A stretch of 60,650 nucleotides of DNA, from contig JAKSQK010000008.1 in assembly GCA_024404145.1 (NCBI GenBank), forward strand, positions 1 through 60,650, given 5' to 3'. Below are positions 7,922 through 17,015 of this stretch, piece by piece. The notes beneath the pieces were generated by a model, which worked only from the letters and a program-made list of their open reading frames with translations, was not told the DNA's origin and did no database searches. The translations under genes and the position numbers were made by a program. This stretch comes from Clostridia bacterium. GTDB lineage: Bacteria; Bacillota; Clostridia; Oscillospirales; Acutalibacteraceae. Position 1 is the stretch's first letter, and every line of letters begins with the position of its first letter.

Positions 7922-9148
7922 ATGATAAATATTGCAATTATGGGACACGGAACAGTGGGCTCGGGTGTTGCCGAACTCCTGATAAACGAAAACGGGCGAA
8001 TTGAAGATGCCGTTAAATCTCAAATCAATGTTAAGTATATTCTGGATTTAAGAAAATTCGATAATCTGTCCTATTCCGATAAATTTACTGACGATTTCAA
8101 AGTTATTTCCGATGATGATGAAATAAAAATCGTTGTTGAAGTTATGGGCGGTATAAATCCTGCTTATCAATTTGTTAAAGAATGTTTATTAAAGGGAAAA
8201 AGTGTTGTAACTTCAAACAAAGAACTTGTTGCCGCAAAGGGCGCGGAACTCATAGATATCGCAAACAAAAACAATGTCAACTTTTTGTTTGAGGCGAGTG
8301 TCGGGGGCGGTATTCCGATATTAAGGCCCCTTATTTCCTGCCTTGCCGCCAACGAAATATCGGAAATAAACGGCATATTAAACGGAACAACTAATTTTAT
8401 TTTAAATAAAATGATAAAAGATAATATGGATTTTGAAGATGCGCTGAAAATTGCGCAGGATAAGGGATATGCCGAAAAGGACCCGACTGCCGATATAGAA
8501 GGCCATGATGCTTGTCGCAAAATCTGTATTTTGGCGGCACTTGCCTTCAAAAAACATGTTTATCCAAATCAAGTTGAAACAACGGGCATTACCGATATTA
8601 CACTTGACGATATCGAATATGCCGATAATTTCGGCTTTGTTATAAAACTTATCGGTTCCGCAAAAAAACTTGCTTCGGGAAATATTTCGGCAAGTGTACG
8701 GCCGACGCTTGTTTCAAAAGAAAATATGCTTTCAAATGTTGACGGTGTTTTCAATGCAATTTCGGTAAAGGGAGATGCCGTCGGAGATGTTTTATTCTAC
8801 GGCAGAGGCGCCGGAAAGATGCCTACCGCATCGGCAGTTGTCGGCGATGTTATCGACTGCGCCAAACATCTTAACGCAAGAGAGTATTTATACTGGAATG
8901 ACGGTTTTGACTCCTATGTTGAAACACCCGACGAAAGTACGGTGCTTTATGTAAACGCAACAAGTGATAATTCAAGCGAGTTATTGGAAAGCATTATTTC
9001 GCTATTCGGCGAGGATATCAAAATGCTGCGGTCAAGCAAGGATAACAGTGTTGCGTTCTTGACAAATAAGGATACAAAGAGTAAACTATTGTCGAAAATT
9101 AAATGTATTAAAGCAGACAAAATTAAAATTTTGCATACACTCTTTTAA
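7922..9148 (+). CDS. hom: homoserine dehydrogenase
   Basis: The enzyme reduces aspartate semialdehyde to homoserine with NAD(P)H, the branch towards threonine and methionine. The N-terminal Rossmann motif is GHGTVGSGVAELL; the catalytic domain contains NKELVAAKGAEL, ASVGGGIPI and KDPTADIEGHDA. The C-terminal 70 residues form a divergent ACT-like region. The length of 408 is slightly below the usual 430. RBS AAAGGAAA precedes ATG. It lies between the ACT regulator and lysC. Confidence 0.95.
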   Translation: MINIAIMGHGTVGSGVAELLINENGRIEDAVKSQINVKYILDLRKFDNLSYSDKFTDDFKVISDDDEIKIVVEVMGGINPAYQFVKECLLKGKSVVTSNKELVAAKGAELIDIANKNNVNFLFEASVGGGIPILRPLISCLAANEISEINGILNGTTNFILNKMIKDNMDFEDALKIAQDKGYAEKDPTADIEGHDACRKICILAALAFKKHVYPNQVETTGITDITLDDIEYADNFGFVIKLIGSAKKLASGNISASVRPTLVSKENMLSNVDGVFNAISVKGDAVGDVLFYGRGAGKMPTASAVVGDVIDCAKHLNAREYLYWNDGFDSYVETPDESTVLYVNATSDNSSELLESIISLFGEDIKMLRSSKDNSVAFLTNKDTKSKLLSKIKCIKADKIKILHTLF

Positions 9149-9191
9149 TTTGGAGAATTTTGCGTCTTTTAGAAAGAAATGGTGATTTTTT

Positions 9192-10400
9192 ATGGCACTC
9201 TATGTGAAAAAGTTCGGCGGTTCTTCGGTTGCAAACGCCGAGCGAGTTTTTAATGTTGCTAACATAATCGTTGATGATTATAAAAAAGGCAACGATGTTA
9301 TAGTTGTTGTATCGGCTCAGGGCGATACAACCGACGATTTGATAGAAAAGGCACGGGAGATAAATCCGGGCGGTGCTTCAAAGCGTGAAATGGATGTTCT
9401 TTTAACCGCCGGAGAGCAGATTTCAATTTCGCTTCTTGCGATGGCTATTGAAAAAATCGGCTATCCCGTTATTTCGCTTCTCGGTTGGCAGGCAGGTTTT
9501 AATACCGATACTAACCACGGAATGGCAAGAATTAAAAATATCAATACCGAAAGAATGAAATCCGAGCTCGACAAAAAGAGAATAATCATCGTTGCCGGTT
9601 TTCAGGGCATCAATAAGTATGATGACTTAACAACCCTCGGAAGAGGCGGTTCGGACACAAGCGCAGTTGCCATTGCCGCAGCAATGAAAGCCGACAGATG
9701 TCAGATTTATACCGATGTTGACGGCGTTTATACTTCCGACCCGAGAAAGGTTAAATATGCGCAAAAACTTGATGAAATTACCTACGATGAGATGTTGGAA
9801 CTTGCAACTCTCGGAGCGCAGGTATTAAACAACCGTTCGGTTGAAATGGCTAAAAAACACAATGTTGAGCTTGAAGTTCTTTCAAGTCTTGAAAGAAAGC
9901 CCGGCACAATAGTTAAGGAGAAGGTTAAAATGGAAAAGATTTTAATAAGAGGCGTAGCAAAGGATACAGATGTTTCGGTTATTTCGGTTATAGGTCTTAA
10001 AGATAATCCGGGAATTGCATTCAAACTTTTCAATGCTCTTGCCCAAAAGAAAATCGAAGTTGATATGATTTTGCAGTCGGTAGGCAGAAACGGTACAAAG
10101 GATATTTCATTCTCGGTTAAGCGTTCCGAAAGCGAAAATGCAATGAAAACTATTGATGAATTCAAAGAAAATCTTGAATTTGAAGATATCAAATGCGCAA
10201 ACAATGTTGCCAAAATCTCAACTGTCGGCGCCGGAATGGAAAGCCATCCGGGTGTTGCTGCAAAGATGTTTGAGGCATTGTTTGATAATCAAATCAATAT
10301 CCAGATGATTTCAACAAGCGAAATTAAAATTTCGGTTATCATCGAAGAAAAGTATGCCGACAAAGCCCTTGCGGTTGTTCACGACGCATTTTTCTGCTGA
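9192..10400 (+). CDS. lysC: aspartate kinase
   Basis: The enzyme phosphorylates aspartate, the first step towards lysine, threonine and methionine. The start motif KKFGGSS, GRGGSDTSA (about 153-161) and YTDVDGVYTSDPR are intact. The kinase domain ends near residue 245 and two ACT domains follow (about 262-400). The length of 402 fits monofunctional aspartokinases of the Bacillus II type. A strong internal RBS and ATG at 9930 would produce the C-terminal ACT part separately (see the next entry). The RBS in front of ATG 9192 is AGAAATGGTGAT. A terminator follows at 10413. Confidence 0.96.
   Translation: MALYVKKFGGSSVANAERVFNVANIIVDDYKKGNDVIVVVSAQGDTTDDLIEKAREINPGGASKREMDVLLTAGEQISISLLAMAIEKIGYPVISLLGWQAGFNTDTNHGMARIKNINTERMKSELDKKRIIIVAGFQGINKYDDLTTLGRGGSDTSAVAIAAAMKADRCQIYTDVDGVYTSDPRKVKYAQKLDEITYDEMLELATLGAQVLNNRSVEMAKKHNVELEVLSSLERKPGTIVKEKVKMEKILIRGVAKDTDVSVISVIGLKDNPGIAFKLFNALAQKKIEVDMILQSVGRNGTKDISFSVKRSESENAMKTIDEFKENLEFEDIKCANNVAKISTVGAGMESHPGVAAKMFEALFDNQINIQMISTSEIKISVIIEEKYADKALAVVHDAFFC
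9915..9932 (+). promoter_or_regulatory. internal RBS and start for an aspartokinase beta subunit
   Basis: Within lysC, AAGGAG (9915-9920) lies nine bases before an in-frame ATG (9930), codon 247. Translation from here would give a 156-residue protein containing only the two ACT domains. Bacillus subtilis aspartokinase II is known to make such an overlapping in-phase beta subunit; the sequence here has the same layout. Confidence 0.75.
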
Positions 10401-10412
10401 TAAAACAAAAAT

Positions 10413-10448
10413 AAAAGCGAAGAACTTAAAAAAGTTCTTCGCTTTTTT
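10413..10448. terminator. bidirectional terminator between lysC and the DUF4380 gene
   Basis: A 14-15 bp perfect stem (AAAAGCGAAGAACTT and its complement) with A-rich and T-rich flanks, so it can end transcription from lysC on the plus strand and from the convergent gene on the minus strand. Confidence 0.9.
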
Positions 10449-10458
10449 GTTTCATAAA

Positions 10459-11403
10459 TTAAAGTTTACCGCAGAAACAATCTATCGAATCATCATTTCT
10501 TGTATCAACATCGCAAGGTTTTTCGGTTATCTTCCAGTTTTCAACAAGAACGCTTGTTTCATTCGGTTTTACGGTTTTCAGTTCGCCTAACGATTCAAGT
10601 TCAATAAATCCATCGCAGTTATATGTTTCAAAAGAACATCCGCCGTCGGGGTATTTAGCGGTCGGGTGAAGCGTTTCGTAAGATTTTGTGAAAACCTCGT
10701 TTCCCAAAACATAGTGGATTTTTCCGCAGTTAAGGTCAAAGCCCAATTTTATCGGGGGAACTCTTTCGGGGTCTTGGCGAAGGGTTATATACTTTTTACC
10801 GTAGTAAATCCTTTCGTCGCTCAAATCGGTATACGGCCAAACCGAAATAATTCTGTTGGAGAGAAGCCCTGTATCGTTTGTATTCATCGGGATTATTGCG
10901 GTTCCGCCCGTTGCCGAAACGGAAAGTCCCCAAATTGCAAAATCCTTATCTTTATCGGAAATATTTGTAACCCGCATTATAACCTTCATATCGGTTCCGC
11001 TTTCGCTCATTGCGATTTCAAGTTCCTTATAAACGCCGTTTGCGGTTTCAGGGCGGGGCTTAAATACGGCGCCGGTTTCGGTTATCTCGTATTCTACGGG
11101 ATAGTTATCGGGATTATATGTTTCGGGATAACTTTCGGGAGAAATCCAAACTCGATGGCCTCCCAAATTTTCCCAAAATGTACCTTTGCCGAAATAATCT
11201 TCAAATTCCTTATCGGTTTTGGTTCCAAAGAAAGAACGGTTATCGTTCATAAAATTCTGTCCGCCGATAAAACCGTAGAAAATTATGCGGGGGCCTAAAT
11301 CGGTTGTAACAAGCGCCTGTACCGTTCCGTTGGAAATTGATAATACCTTGCCGTAATCTTTATATTCTCCGGCTTGTTTTACTGTTATCATTTGCTTTTT
11401 CAC
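10459..11403 (-). CDS. DUF4380-like (galactose mutarotase-like fold) protein
   Basis: The protein has 314 residues. The order SNGTVQALVTTDLGPRI, FYGFIGGQNFM, GGHRVWISPESYPETYNPDN and the AIWGLSVSATGG segment resembles DUF4380 proteins, which share the supersandwich fold of aldose 1-epimerases and other carbohydrate-binding enzymes. No signal peptide is seen, so it is cytoplasmic. The substrate is unknown; a sugar-related role is inferred from fold and from the nearby galK. Its start overlaps the end of tmcAL by four bases, so they are co-translated. Confidence 0.65.
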   Translation of the reverse strand: MKKQMITVKQAGEYKDYGKVLSISNGTVQALVTTDLGPRIIFYGFIGGQNFMNDNRSFFGTKTDKEFEDYFGKGTFWENLGGHRVWISPESYPETYNPDNYPVEYEITETGAVFKPRPETANGVYKELEIAMSESGTDMKVIMRVTNISDKDKDFAIWGLSVSATGGTAIIPMNTNDTGLLSNRIISVWPYTDLSDERIYYGKKYITLRQDPERVPPIKLGFDLNCGKIHYVLGNEVFTKSYETLHPTAKYPDGGCSFETYNCDGFIELESLGELKTVKPNETSVLVENWKITEKPCDVDTRNDDSIDCFCGKL

Positions 11404-12566
11404 TCCGTTTTCTGTAATTTATATTTATATTCAAGTCCGCATTCTAACGGACTTTCAAAGCATAAGGCAAAAATGTCGGTTGCAAGACATTCGGTTTTGA
11501 AAACCTCTTGCGCGTCTTTATCTAATTCCTTAATTGCAGAAACCCTTGTAACAACGGGAATCAAAGAAACATTGTTTTTTAACAACTCTTCGCCAACCTT
11601 TGAAAAGCCAAAAACCCTAACATAAGGGGGCGTTGTCATAAAGAATTTTTTATCAAAGGACAAAACAGCGCTAAGCACTAATCTTCGAACCCTTGAAAGG
11701 GTATATCTTTTGCTTTTAATCGATTCGCAGAGTTCGTCTAAGGAAGTGGCAACCCGAACGGAAAACAAGAGTTTATTTTCGATACCCTCGCTTAAATCGG
11801 GAAGATTTTTGAAATCATCTTCCGTTTTTGTACGAAGAATACCTAAAATTGTGCGGTCTATCCTTTTGATACTTGCTATCATAGAAGGCGCTATTTTACC
11901 TCTTATTTCCATAGGCATAAAGCGCTCACAATATCCTATATCTCCCGAAATCATTTTTTCTCTGATAAAAGAAGAAGAAACAAAATTCGGTGCATCGGCC
12001 ATACTGTCATGATTTTGCCCCACTCTCTTAACAGTTTCAAATTTAATGTTTAATTTTAATTTTTTGGCTGCAAGGATATATTCTACCCCTAAATTGTTGT
12101 TGGGATAGGAAAGAATATTTTCCGCAACTCCTAATTCATTTGCGCAACTCTCTCTCGCCGAGGCGAAAGAAACGCCCTCTTTAATTTTTTTAGAAACAGC
12201 AGCGGAAAATTCGTCAGAAAGCAGTATGTTTGCGGCTTTTTCCATACTTTCTATTTCGCCGCACTCGCTACCGAAAAGTATAGTATCGCAGCCCAAATTA
12301 TACAGCTGCCAAACGCCGCAAAGGGCAAAATTTTGAGCCGTGGACATAGACCATAAAACCGGTATTTCACAAACAATATCGGCACCGCACAAAAGGGCAA
12401 ATTCCGCGCGTTTTTGCTTTGAAACAAGGGCAACATCGCCCCTTTGAACAAAATTTCCGCTTATAGCACACGCAACCCTATCGCCCTTTTGTTTTGCGAA
12501 ATCAATGAGCATTTTATGCCCGTTATGCAAAGGATTAAATTCTGCAATTATACCGGTAAGGCCCAT
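11400..12566 (-). CDS. tmcAL: tRNA(Met) cytidine acetate ligase TmcAL
   Basis: This is the YlbM-type enzyme that makes N4-acetylcytidine at the wobble base of elongator tRNA-Met from acetate and ATP. The N-terminal nucleotidyltransferase-like motif GIIAEFNPLHNGH is intact, followed by GNFVQRGDVALVSKQKRAEFAL and FGSECG. The length of 388 fits the family. It lies divergently from ackA, which interconverts acetate and acetyl phosphate, a frequent neighbour pair in Clostridia. Confidence 0.92.
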   Translation of the reverse strand: MGLTGIIAEFNPLHNGHKMLIDFAKQKGDRVACAISGNFVQRGDVALVSKQKRAEFALLCGADIVCEIPVLWSMSTAQNFALCGVWQLYNLGCDTILFGSECGEIESMEKAANILLSDEFSAAVSKKIKEGVSFASARESCANELGVAENILSYPNNNLGVEYILAAKKLKLNIKFETVKRVGQNHDSMADAPNFVSSSFIREKMISGDIGYCERFMPMEIRGKIAPSMIASIKRIDRTILGILRTKTEDDFKNLPDLSEGIENKLLFSVRVATSLDELCESIKSKRYTLSRVRRLVLSAVLSFDKKFFMTTPPYVRVFGFSKVGEELLKNNVSLIPVVTRVSAIKELDKDAQEVFKTECLATDIFALCFESPLECGLEYKYKLQKTE

Positions 12567-12589
12567 TTATTTCACCGCCCAAAAACTAC

Positions 12590-12618
12590 TTGAAAAATAA
12601 TATAATATATAGTATTAT
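12590..12618 (+). promoter_or_regulatory. promoter of ackA
   Basis: TTGAAA, 17 bases, TATTAT in the tmcAL-ackA divergent region, about 80 bases before the ackA start. Confidence 0.6.
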
Positions 12619-12701
12619 AGATTAGATAGGAATATTGCAAGAATATTTTAACACATCTTTTTGCGGTCTTCAATAATAAGTTTTTGAAAAGGAAGAAAAT
12701 T

Positions 12702-13901
12702 ATGAAAATTTTTGTTGTTAATGCCGGAAGCTCATCACTTAAATATCAACTTATTGATATGGATAACGAGCAAGTTTTGGCAAAAGGTTTATGTGAGCGT
12801 ATCGGTGTTACCGGCTGTATTTCTCATAAAGCTGCCGACGGCAGAAAATACGAAGCTGAAACCCCGATGCCTACCCATAGCGAAGCATTTGAAGCAGTAG
12901 TTTATGCTATGACTAAATCAGATGCCAAGGTTATTGATTCTTTTGATGAAATATCTGCTATTGGTCATCGTATAGTTCAAGGCGGTGCGATTTTCAAGGG
13001 CTCCTGCCTTGTTACCGAAAAGGTTCTTTCGGATATTTCGGATTTGGGCGCCATGGCTCCTTTGCATAATCCTGCGCATGTTTTGGCAATTAAGGCATGT
13101 ATCAAAACCTTCGGCGAAAAAATTCCGCAGGTTGTTGTATTCGATACATCTTTCCATCAAACAATGCCCCAAAAAGCATATATGTATGCTCTGCCCTATG
13201 AATATTACGAAAAGTATCAGGTTCGTAAATACGGTGCCCACGGAACATCGCATCATTTTGTTTCCGACCGTGTTGCGGCGCTTGAAGGCAAAGATAAAAA
13301 GGACTTAAAGATTATAACCTGCCATCTCGGAAACGGCTGTTCTATTACCGCAATTAAAGACGGCGTTTGCATTGATACATCAATGGGATTTACTCCGCTT
13401 GACGGTTTTATGATGGGAACCCGCTCCGGAACAATAGACCCTTCCGCTTTAACATTTATTGCAGAAAAGGACAACCTTTCCGCTTCTGATATAAATACCA
13501 TCTGTAACAAAAAGTCCGGTATGCTCGGCATTTCGGGAGTATCAAACGACAACCGTGATGTCGGCAATGCCGCCGAAAACGGAAATGAACGCGCCAAACT
13601 TGCCGTTGATATGCAGCGCTATCAAATTCTTAAATTTGTCGGTCAATATATAGCCGCAATGAACGGTGTTGATGCAATAGCATTTACCGGAGGTATCGGC
13701 GAAAACGACCCCGAACTTCGCCAATATGTTTGTGAAAATCTTGGTTTCCTCAATGTTGAAATTGATACCGAACTCAATAAACAAAGAGGTAAAGAAGTTA
13801 AAATTTCAACCGATAAAAGCGGTGTTGATGTTTTCGTTATTCCTACAAACGAAGAACTCGCCATTGCAAGAGATACATTAGATATCGTTTCAAAACTTTA
13901 A
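12702..13901 (+). CDS. ackA: acetate kinase
   Basis: The enzyme converts acetyl phosphate and ADP to acetate and ATP, the main energy step of acetate fermentation. The 399-residue protein shows the N-terminal phosphate-binding NAGSSSLKYQL, GHRIVQGG, the HGTSHHFV loop, GCSITAIKDG and the C-terminal FTGGIGEND. The ATG at 12702 follows AAGGAAG; a TTG six codons earlier overlaps that RBS. No pta gene is adjacent. galK follows after 18 bases and is probably in the same transcript. Confidence 0.97.
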   Translation: MKIFVVNAGSSSLKYQLIDMDNEQVLAKGLCERIGVTGCISHKAADGRKYEAETPMPTHSEAFEAVVYAMTKSDAKVIDSFDEISAIGHRIVQGGAIFKGSCLVTEKVLSDISDLGAMAPLHNPAHVLAIKACIKTFGEKIPQVVVFDTSFHQTMPQKAYMYALPYEYYEKYQVRKYGAHGTSHHFVSDRVAALEGKDKKDLKIITCHLGNGCSITAIKDGVCIDTSMGFTPLDGFMMGTRSGTIDPSALTFIAEKDNLSASDINTICNKKSGMLGISGVSNDNRDVGNAAENGNERAKLAVDMQRYQILKFVGQYIAAMNGVDAIAFTGGIGENDPELRQYVCENLGFLNVEIDTELNKQRGKEVKISTDKSGVDVFVIPTNEELAIARDTLDIVSKL

Positions 13902-13919
13902 TATAATTTGGTGAATAAA

Positions 13920-15194
13920 ATGACAAATACCGAACTGAAAGAAAAAATACAAAGTGGTAAATTTGATAAGGATTTTTCCGTTTTGTATTCTGATACAATT
14001 ACTCCGAAAGCAAGATACATAAAAGCAGTTGATTCCTTTATGTCGTTTTTCGGCGAAAGGGATAATCTTCGCATTTTCTCGGCTCCGGGAAGAACCGAGG
14101 TCGGCGGAAACCATACCGACCATCAGCACGGTTGCGTTCTTGCAGGAAGTGTTGACCTTGATGTCATCGCCGTTGCAAGTGCAAATAACGAAAATATCAT
14201 TCGCATAAGAAGCGAAGGATATCCGATGGATGTTATCGACCTTAAAAATGTTTCGATGCAAAGCGAAGAAAAAGGCAAGTCGGCTTCTCTTATCCGTGGC
14301 GTTTGCGCCGCCTTTAAGAATAAGGGATATAAAATCGGCGGTTTTGATGCCTATACAACCTCAAATGTATTAAAAGGTTCGGGACTTTCTTCCTCTGCTG
14401 CTTTTGAAGTTTTAGTTTCAAATCTTATCAACGGAATTTATAACGATAATAAGGTTGATGCCGTTACTATCGCAAAATTTTCTCAATTCGCCGAATGCGA
14501 ATATTTCGGAAAACCCTGCGGACTTCTCGACCAAATGGCAAGTAGTGTCGGCGGATTTACCTATGCCGATTTCTTTGACCCCACAAATCCCATTGTTGAA
14601 AAAATAGATGTTGATTTTTCAAAATCGGGATATGAACTATGTGTTGTAGATACCGGCGGAAACCATGCCGACCTTACAAATGATTATGCCGATATTACAA
14701 CCGAAATGAAGGCAGTAAGCGAATATTTAGGCGATAAAAAGCATTTAAGAAATGTTGATGAGAAAGAGTTTTTTGCTCAAATCGGCCGTTTGCGCAAGTC
14801 CTGCGGGGACAGAGCCGTTCTTCGTGCTTTCCATTTCTTTAACGAAAGCAAAAGAGTTCTTGACCAAAAAGCCGCTCTCAAATCTTCCGATTTCGAAACA
14901 TTTTTGGAACTTGTAAACGAATCGGGAGAATCATCTTATAAATACCTTCAAAATTTATATTCCAACTCGAATATAAATGAGCAGGGTTTATGCCTTGCCA
15001 TTGCAATTACAAAGCATTATCTTAACGGTAAAGGCGCCTGTCGAGTTCACGGAGGCGGTTTTGCCGGTACAATTCAGTGCTACATTCCGACAGATATGCT
15101 AAACGGTTACAAAGAAATAATCGAAAATGTTTTCGGCAAGGGCGCTTTTGTTCCGCTTAAAATCCGTCCTGTCGGAGGATACGAACTAATTTAA
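13920..15194 (+). CDS. galK: galactokinase
   Basis: The enzyme phosphorylates galactose at C1, the first step of the Leloir pathway. The GHMP-kinase signatures are present: GRTEVGGNHTDHQHG (57-71), the ATP loop LKGSGLSSSAAFE and the C-terminal RVHGGGFAGTIQC. Start ATG 13920 has GGTG six bases upstream; a GTG at 13911 is less likely. With 424 residues it is slightly longer than Escherichia coli GalK. galE (26358) and galT (34727) are elsewhere in the window. Confidence 0.95.
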   Translation: MTNTELKEKIQSGKFDKDFSVLYSDTITPKARYIKAVDSFMSFFGERDNLRIFSAPGRTEVGGNHTDHQHGCVLAGSVDLDVIAVASANNENIIRIRSEGYPMDVIDLKNVSMQSEEKGKSASLIRGVCAAFKNKGYKIGGFDAYTTSNVLKGSGLSSSAAFEVLVSNLINGIYNDNKVDAVTIAKFSQFAECEYFGKPCGLLDQMASSVGGFTYADFFDPTNPIVEKIDVDFSKSGYELCVVDTGGNHADLTNDYADITTEMKAVSEYLGDKKHLRNVDEKEFFAQIGRLRKSCGDRAVLRAFHFFNESKRVLDQKAALKSSDFETFLELVNESGESSYKYLQNLYSNSNINEQGLCLAIAITKHYLNGKGACRVHGGGFAGTIQCYIPTDMLNGYKEIIENVFGKGAFVPLKIRPVGGYELI

Positions 15195-15213
15195 CAATGG
15201 AGATGCAACCAAA

Positions 15214-16242
15214 ATGCCACGAAAAGAAAAAAAACGCAAGAAAATTCTTGTTATTATACTCATAATAATTCTCGCAATTATAACAGCTTTGTCGCTAACC
15301 TGTTTTATTCTTTATGAGAGCGGTAAAATTCAGTTCCATAAAAACGACAAAAACATATCGGCAACGGGTATAGACGGACTGGAAACCGGCGAAAATTCCA
15401 TAACCTACAACGGCAAAACCTACTATCTTAACGGCGATGTTGTTTCGGTACTTTTTATGGGCATAGATAAACAAAATATCGACAACAATTTCGGTTTTGG
15501 CAAAAACGGTCAAGCCGACTCGATTTTCGTTGCGGCGGTCAATACCAAAACAAAGAAAATCAAACTCATACCCATACCGAGAGAATCAATGGTTGATGTC
15601 AATACCTATGATTCGTCGGGCAATTTTACCGGAACGAAAAAAGAACAGATTTGTCTTGCTTATTCCTACGGCGACTCGGCAAAAGATTCCTGCTCCAATG
15701 TTAAAGCTTCGGTCAGCCGATTCCTTATGGGAATAAATGTCAGTTCTTATATTGCTATGGACCTTAAAGGTGTTTCGAATACGACCGACAAAATCGGCGG
15801 AATCACCCTTAACGCTCTTGAAAGTGTACCATATCAAAACCGAACTTGCAAAGTAGGAGAAAAAATAGTTCTTAAAGGCGGCGATGCAACAAGGTATATC
15901 CAGTGCCGTAATGACGGTATAGATGCAAGTACCAAGCGTCTTGAAAGGCAAAAACAGTTTTTATCGGTTTTCGCCTCAACGGCGGGAAATCAGATACTAA
16001 GCGATTTTACAAAGTTAAAGGTTTATTACGACGGTTTAATCCCCTTCGTTCAAACCGACCTTTCTTTTGCTCAGGTTTCATATCTGGTTACAAGTTCTAT
16101 TTCCAAAAATTTAGGCAATGCGCTCGAATATGAAAACATTACGGGCAATATGTCGCTCAAAGGCGAATGGGCAGAATTTACCCCCGACAATGATTCGCTG
16201 ATAAATGCAATTCTAAATTCTTTCTATAAAGAGCAGAAATAA
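15214..16242 (+). CDS. LytR-CpsA-Psr (LCP) family cell-wall glycopolymer transferase
   Basis: The protein has 342 residues. A lysine-rich cytoplasmic start and one transmembrane helix (about 11-33) are followed by an extracellular LCP domain. LCP signatures are FMGIDK, DSIFVAAVNTKTKKIKLIPIPRES (shown in part; about 100-123) with its catalytic-region arginine, and RYIQCRND...KRLERQKQFL. LCP enzymes attach teichoic acids or capsule polymers to peptidoglycan. The RBS is TGGAG. It is the last gene of the ackA-galK run and is followed by a strong terminator. Confidence 0.9.
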   Translation: MPRKEKKRKKILVIILIIILAIITALSLTCFILYESGKIQFHKNDKNISATGIDGLETGENSITYNGKTYYLNGDVVSVLFMGIDKQNIDNNFGFGKNGQADSIFVAAVNTKTKKIKLIPIPRESMVDVNTYDSSGNFTGTKKEQICLAYSYGDSAKDSCSNVKASVSRFLMGINVSSYIAMDLKGVSNTTDKIGGITLNALESVPYQNRTCKVGEKIVLKGGDATRYIQCRNDGIDASTKRLERQKQFLSVFASTAGNQILSDFTKLKVYYDGLIPFVQTDLSFAQVSYLVTSSISKNLGNALEYENITGNMSLKGEWAEFTPDNDSLINAILNSFYKEQK

Positions 16243-16246
16243 AAAA

Positions 16247-16280
16247 ATGCCGACCGAATTTCTCGGTCGGCATTTATTAT
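16247..16280. terminator. bidirectional terminator between the LCP gene and secG
   Basis: An 11-bp perfect stem ATGCCGACCGA/TCGGTCGGCAT with a five-base loop, A-run before and T-rich after, between two convergent genes. Confidence 0.9.
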
Positions 16281-16289
16281 TTAGTTATA

Positions 16290-16538
16290 TCAGCCCTTTA
16301 ATGCCAAATAGTTTGCTACAATGGCAAGTACAAAGAAAAGAATGGCAATGTACTTTGTTACACGAGCAAGAACGGCATCAAAAGTACGAGCTTTGTTCTT
16401 AGAAAGAAAAGTATCGGCACCGCCCGAAATAGCACCGCTTATACCGGCACGATGACCCTGCTGTAAAAGAATAACAGCGATTATAACGAGAGAAACAATT
16501 ATTACTGCAACTCCCAAAAGAATTTTCCAAACACCCAT
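16290..16538 (-). CDS. secG: preprotein translocase subunit SecG
   Basis: The 82-residue protein has two transmembrane helices (about 5-25 and 58-80) separated by the conserved loop GHRAGISGAISGGADTFLSK. It is the accessory subunit of the SecYEG channel. GGAGG lies nine bases before ATG. It is a single-gene unit here; rnr and smpB, the usual followers in Bacilli, are not next to it. Confidence 0.93.
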   Translation of the reverse strand: MGVWKILLGVAVIIVSLVIIAVILLQQGHRAGISGAISGGADTFLSKNKARTFDAVLARVTKYIAILFFVLAIVANYLALKG

Positions 16539-16640
16539 TATATTTAACCTCCAAAAAATTTTGGCTTAAAAACTTTGCCTTTTTCGTAAAATCTATAATA
16601 TCATAAACAAAATAATATTGCAAGTGTTTTTTTAATTGCC

Positions 16641-17015
16641 CTAATTATTATGACAAGCGCACCCGCCAAACAACTTATCGGCATCAAGAGTTCTCTTGTT
16701 CTTATCTTTGATAAACCCGATTTTCTCGAAAACATTTTCGTCGATATTTTCGCTATATCGGATATCAAGAATAAATCTCTCACTTGCTATATGAATTGTG
16801 CTTCTGACTATTCCGTCAACAAGCATAATATCATCTTTCGGCTCAATTTCGGCAATAGTCATCTTTTCGCTGTCAAGAAAATAAAGGCAAAAACCGAGCA
16901 TTTCATCGCCCGATTTTACGCTTAACATTCCGGCATTTTCGTTATATTCAATGTTTTTATCTTCAAATGCTTTTTTTATTACTGCATTATCCTTTTCGGG
17001 TAAAAGCGTTATCAT
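16641..17015 (-). CDS. hypothetical protein, weakly GNAT-like
   Basis: The protein has 124 residues and ends with GGCACHNN. The segment GFCLYFLDSEKMTIAEIEPKDD followed by VDGIVRSTIHIAS looks like the beta-sheet core of a GNAT acetyltransferase (strand, acidic turn, strand, helix), but the acetyl-CoA loop RxxGxG/A is not clear, so the call is tentative. The start overlaps the rluB stop (ATGA) and has RBS AAGAGG, so it is the last gene of the scpA-rluB run. Confidence 0.5.
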   Translation of the reverse strand: MITLLPEKDNAVIKKAFEDKNIEYNENAGMLSVKSGDEMLGFCLYFLDSEKMTIAEIEPKDDIMLVDGIVRSTIHIASERFILDIRYSENIDENVFEKIGFIKDKNKRTLDADKLFGGCACHNN

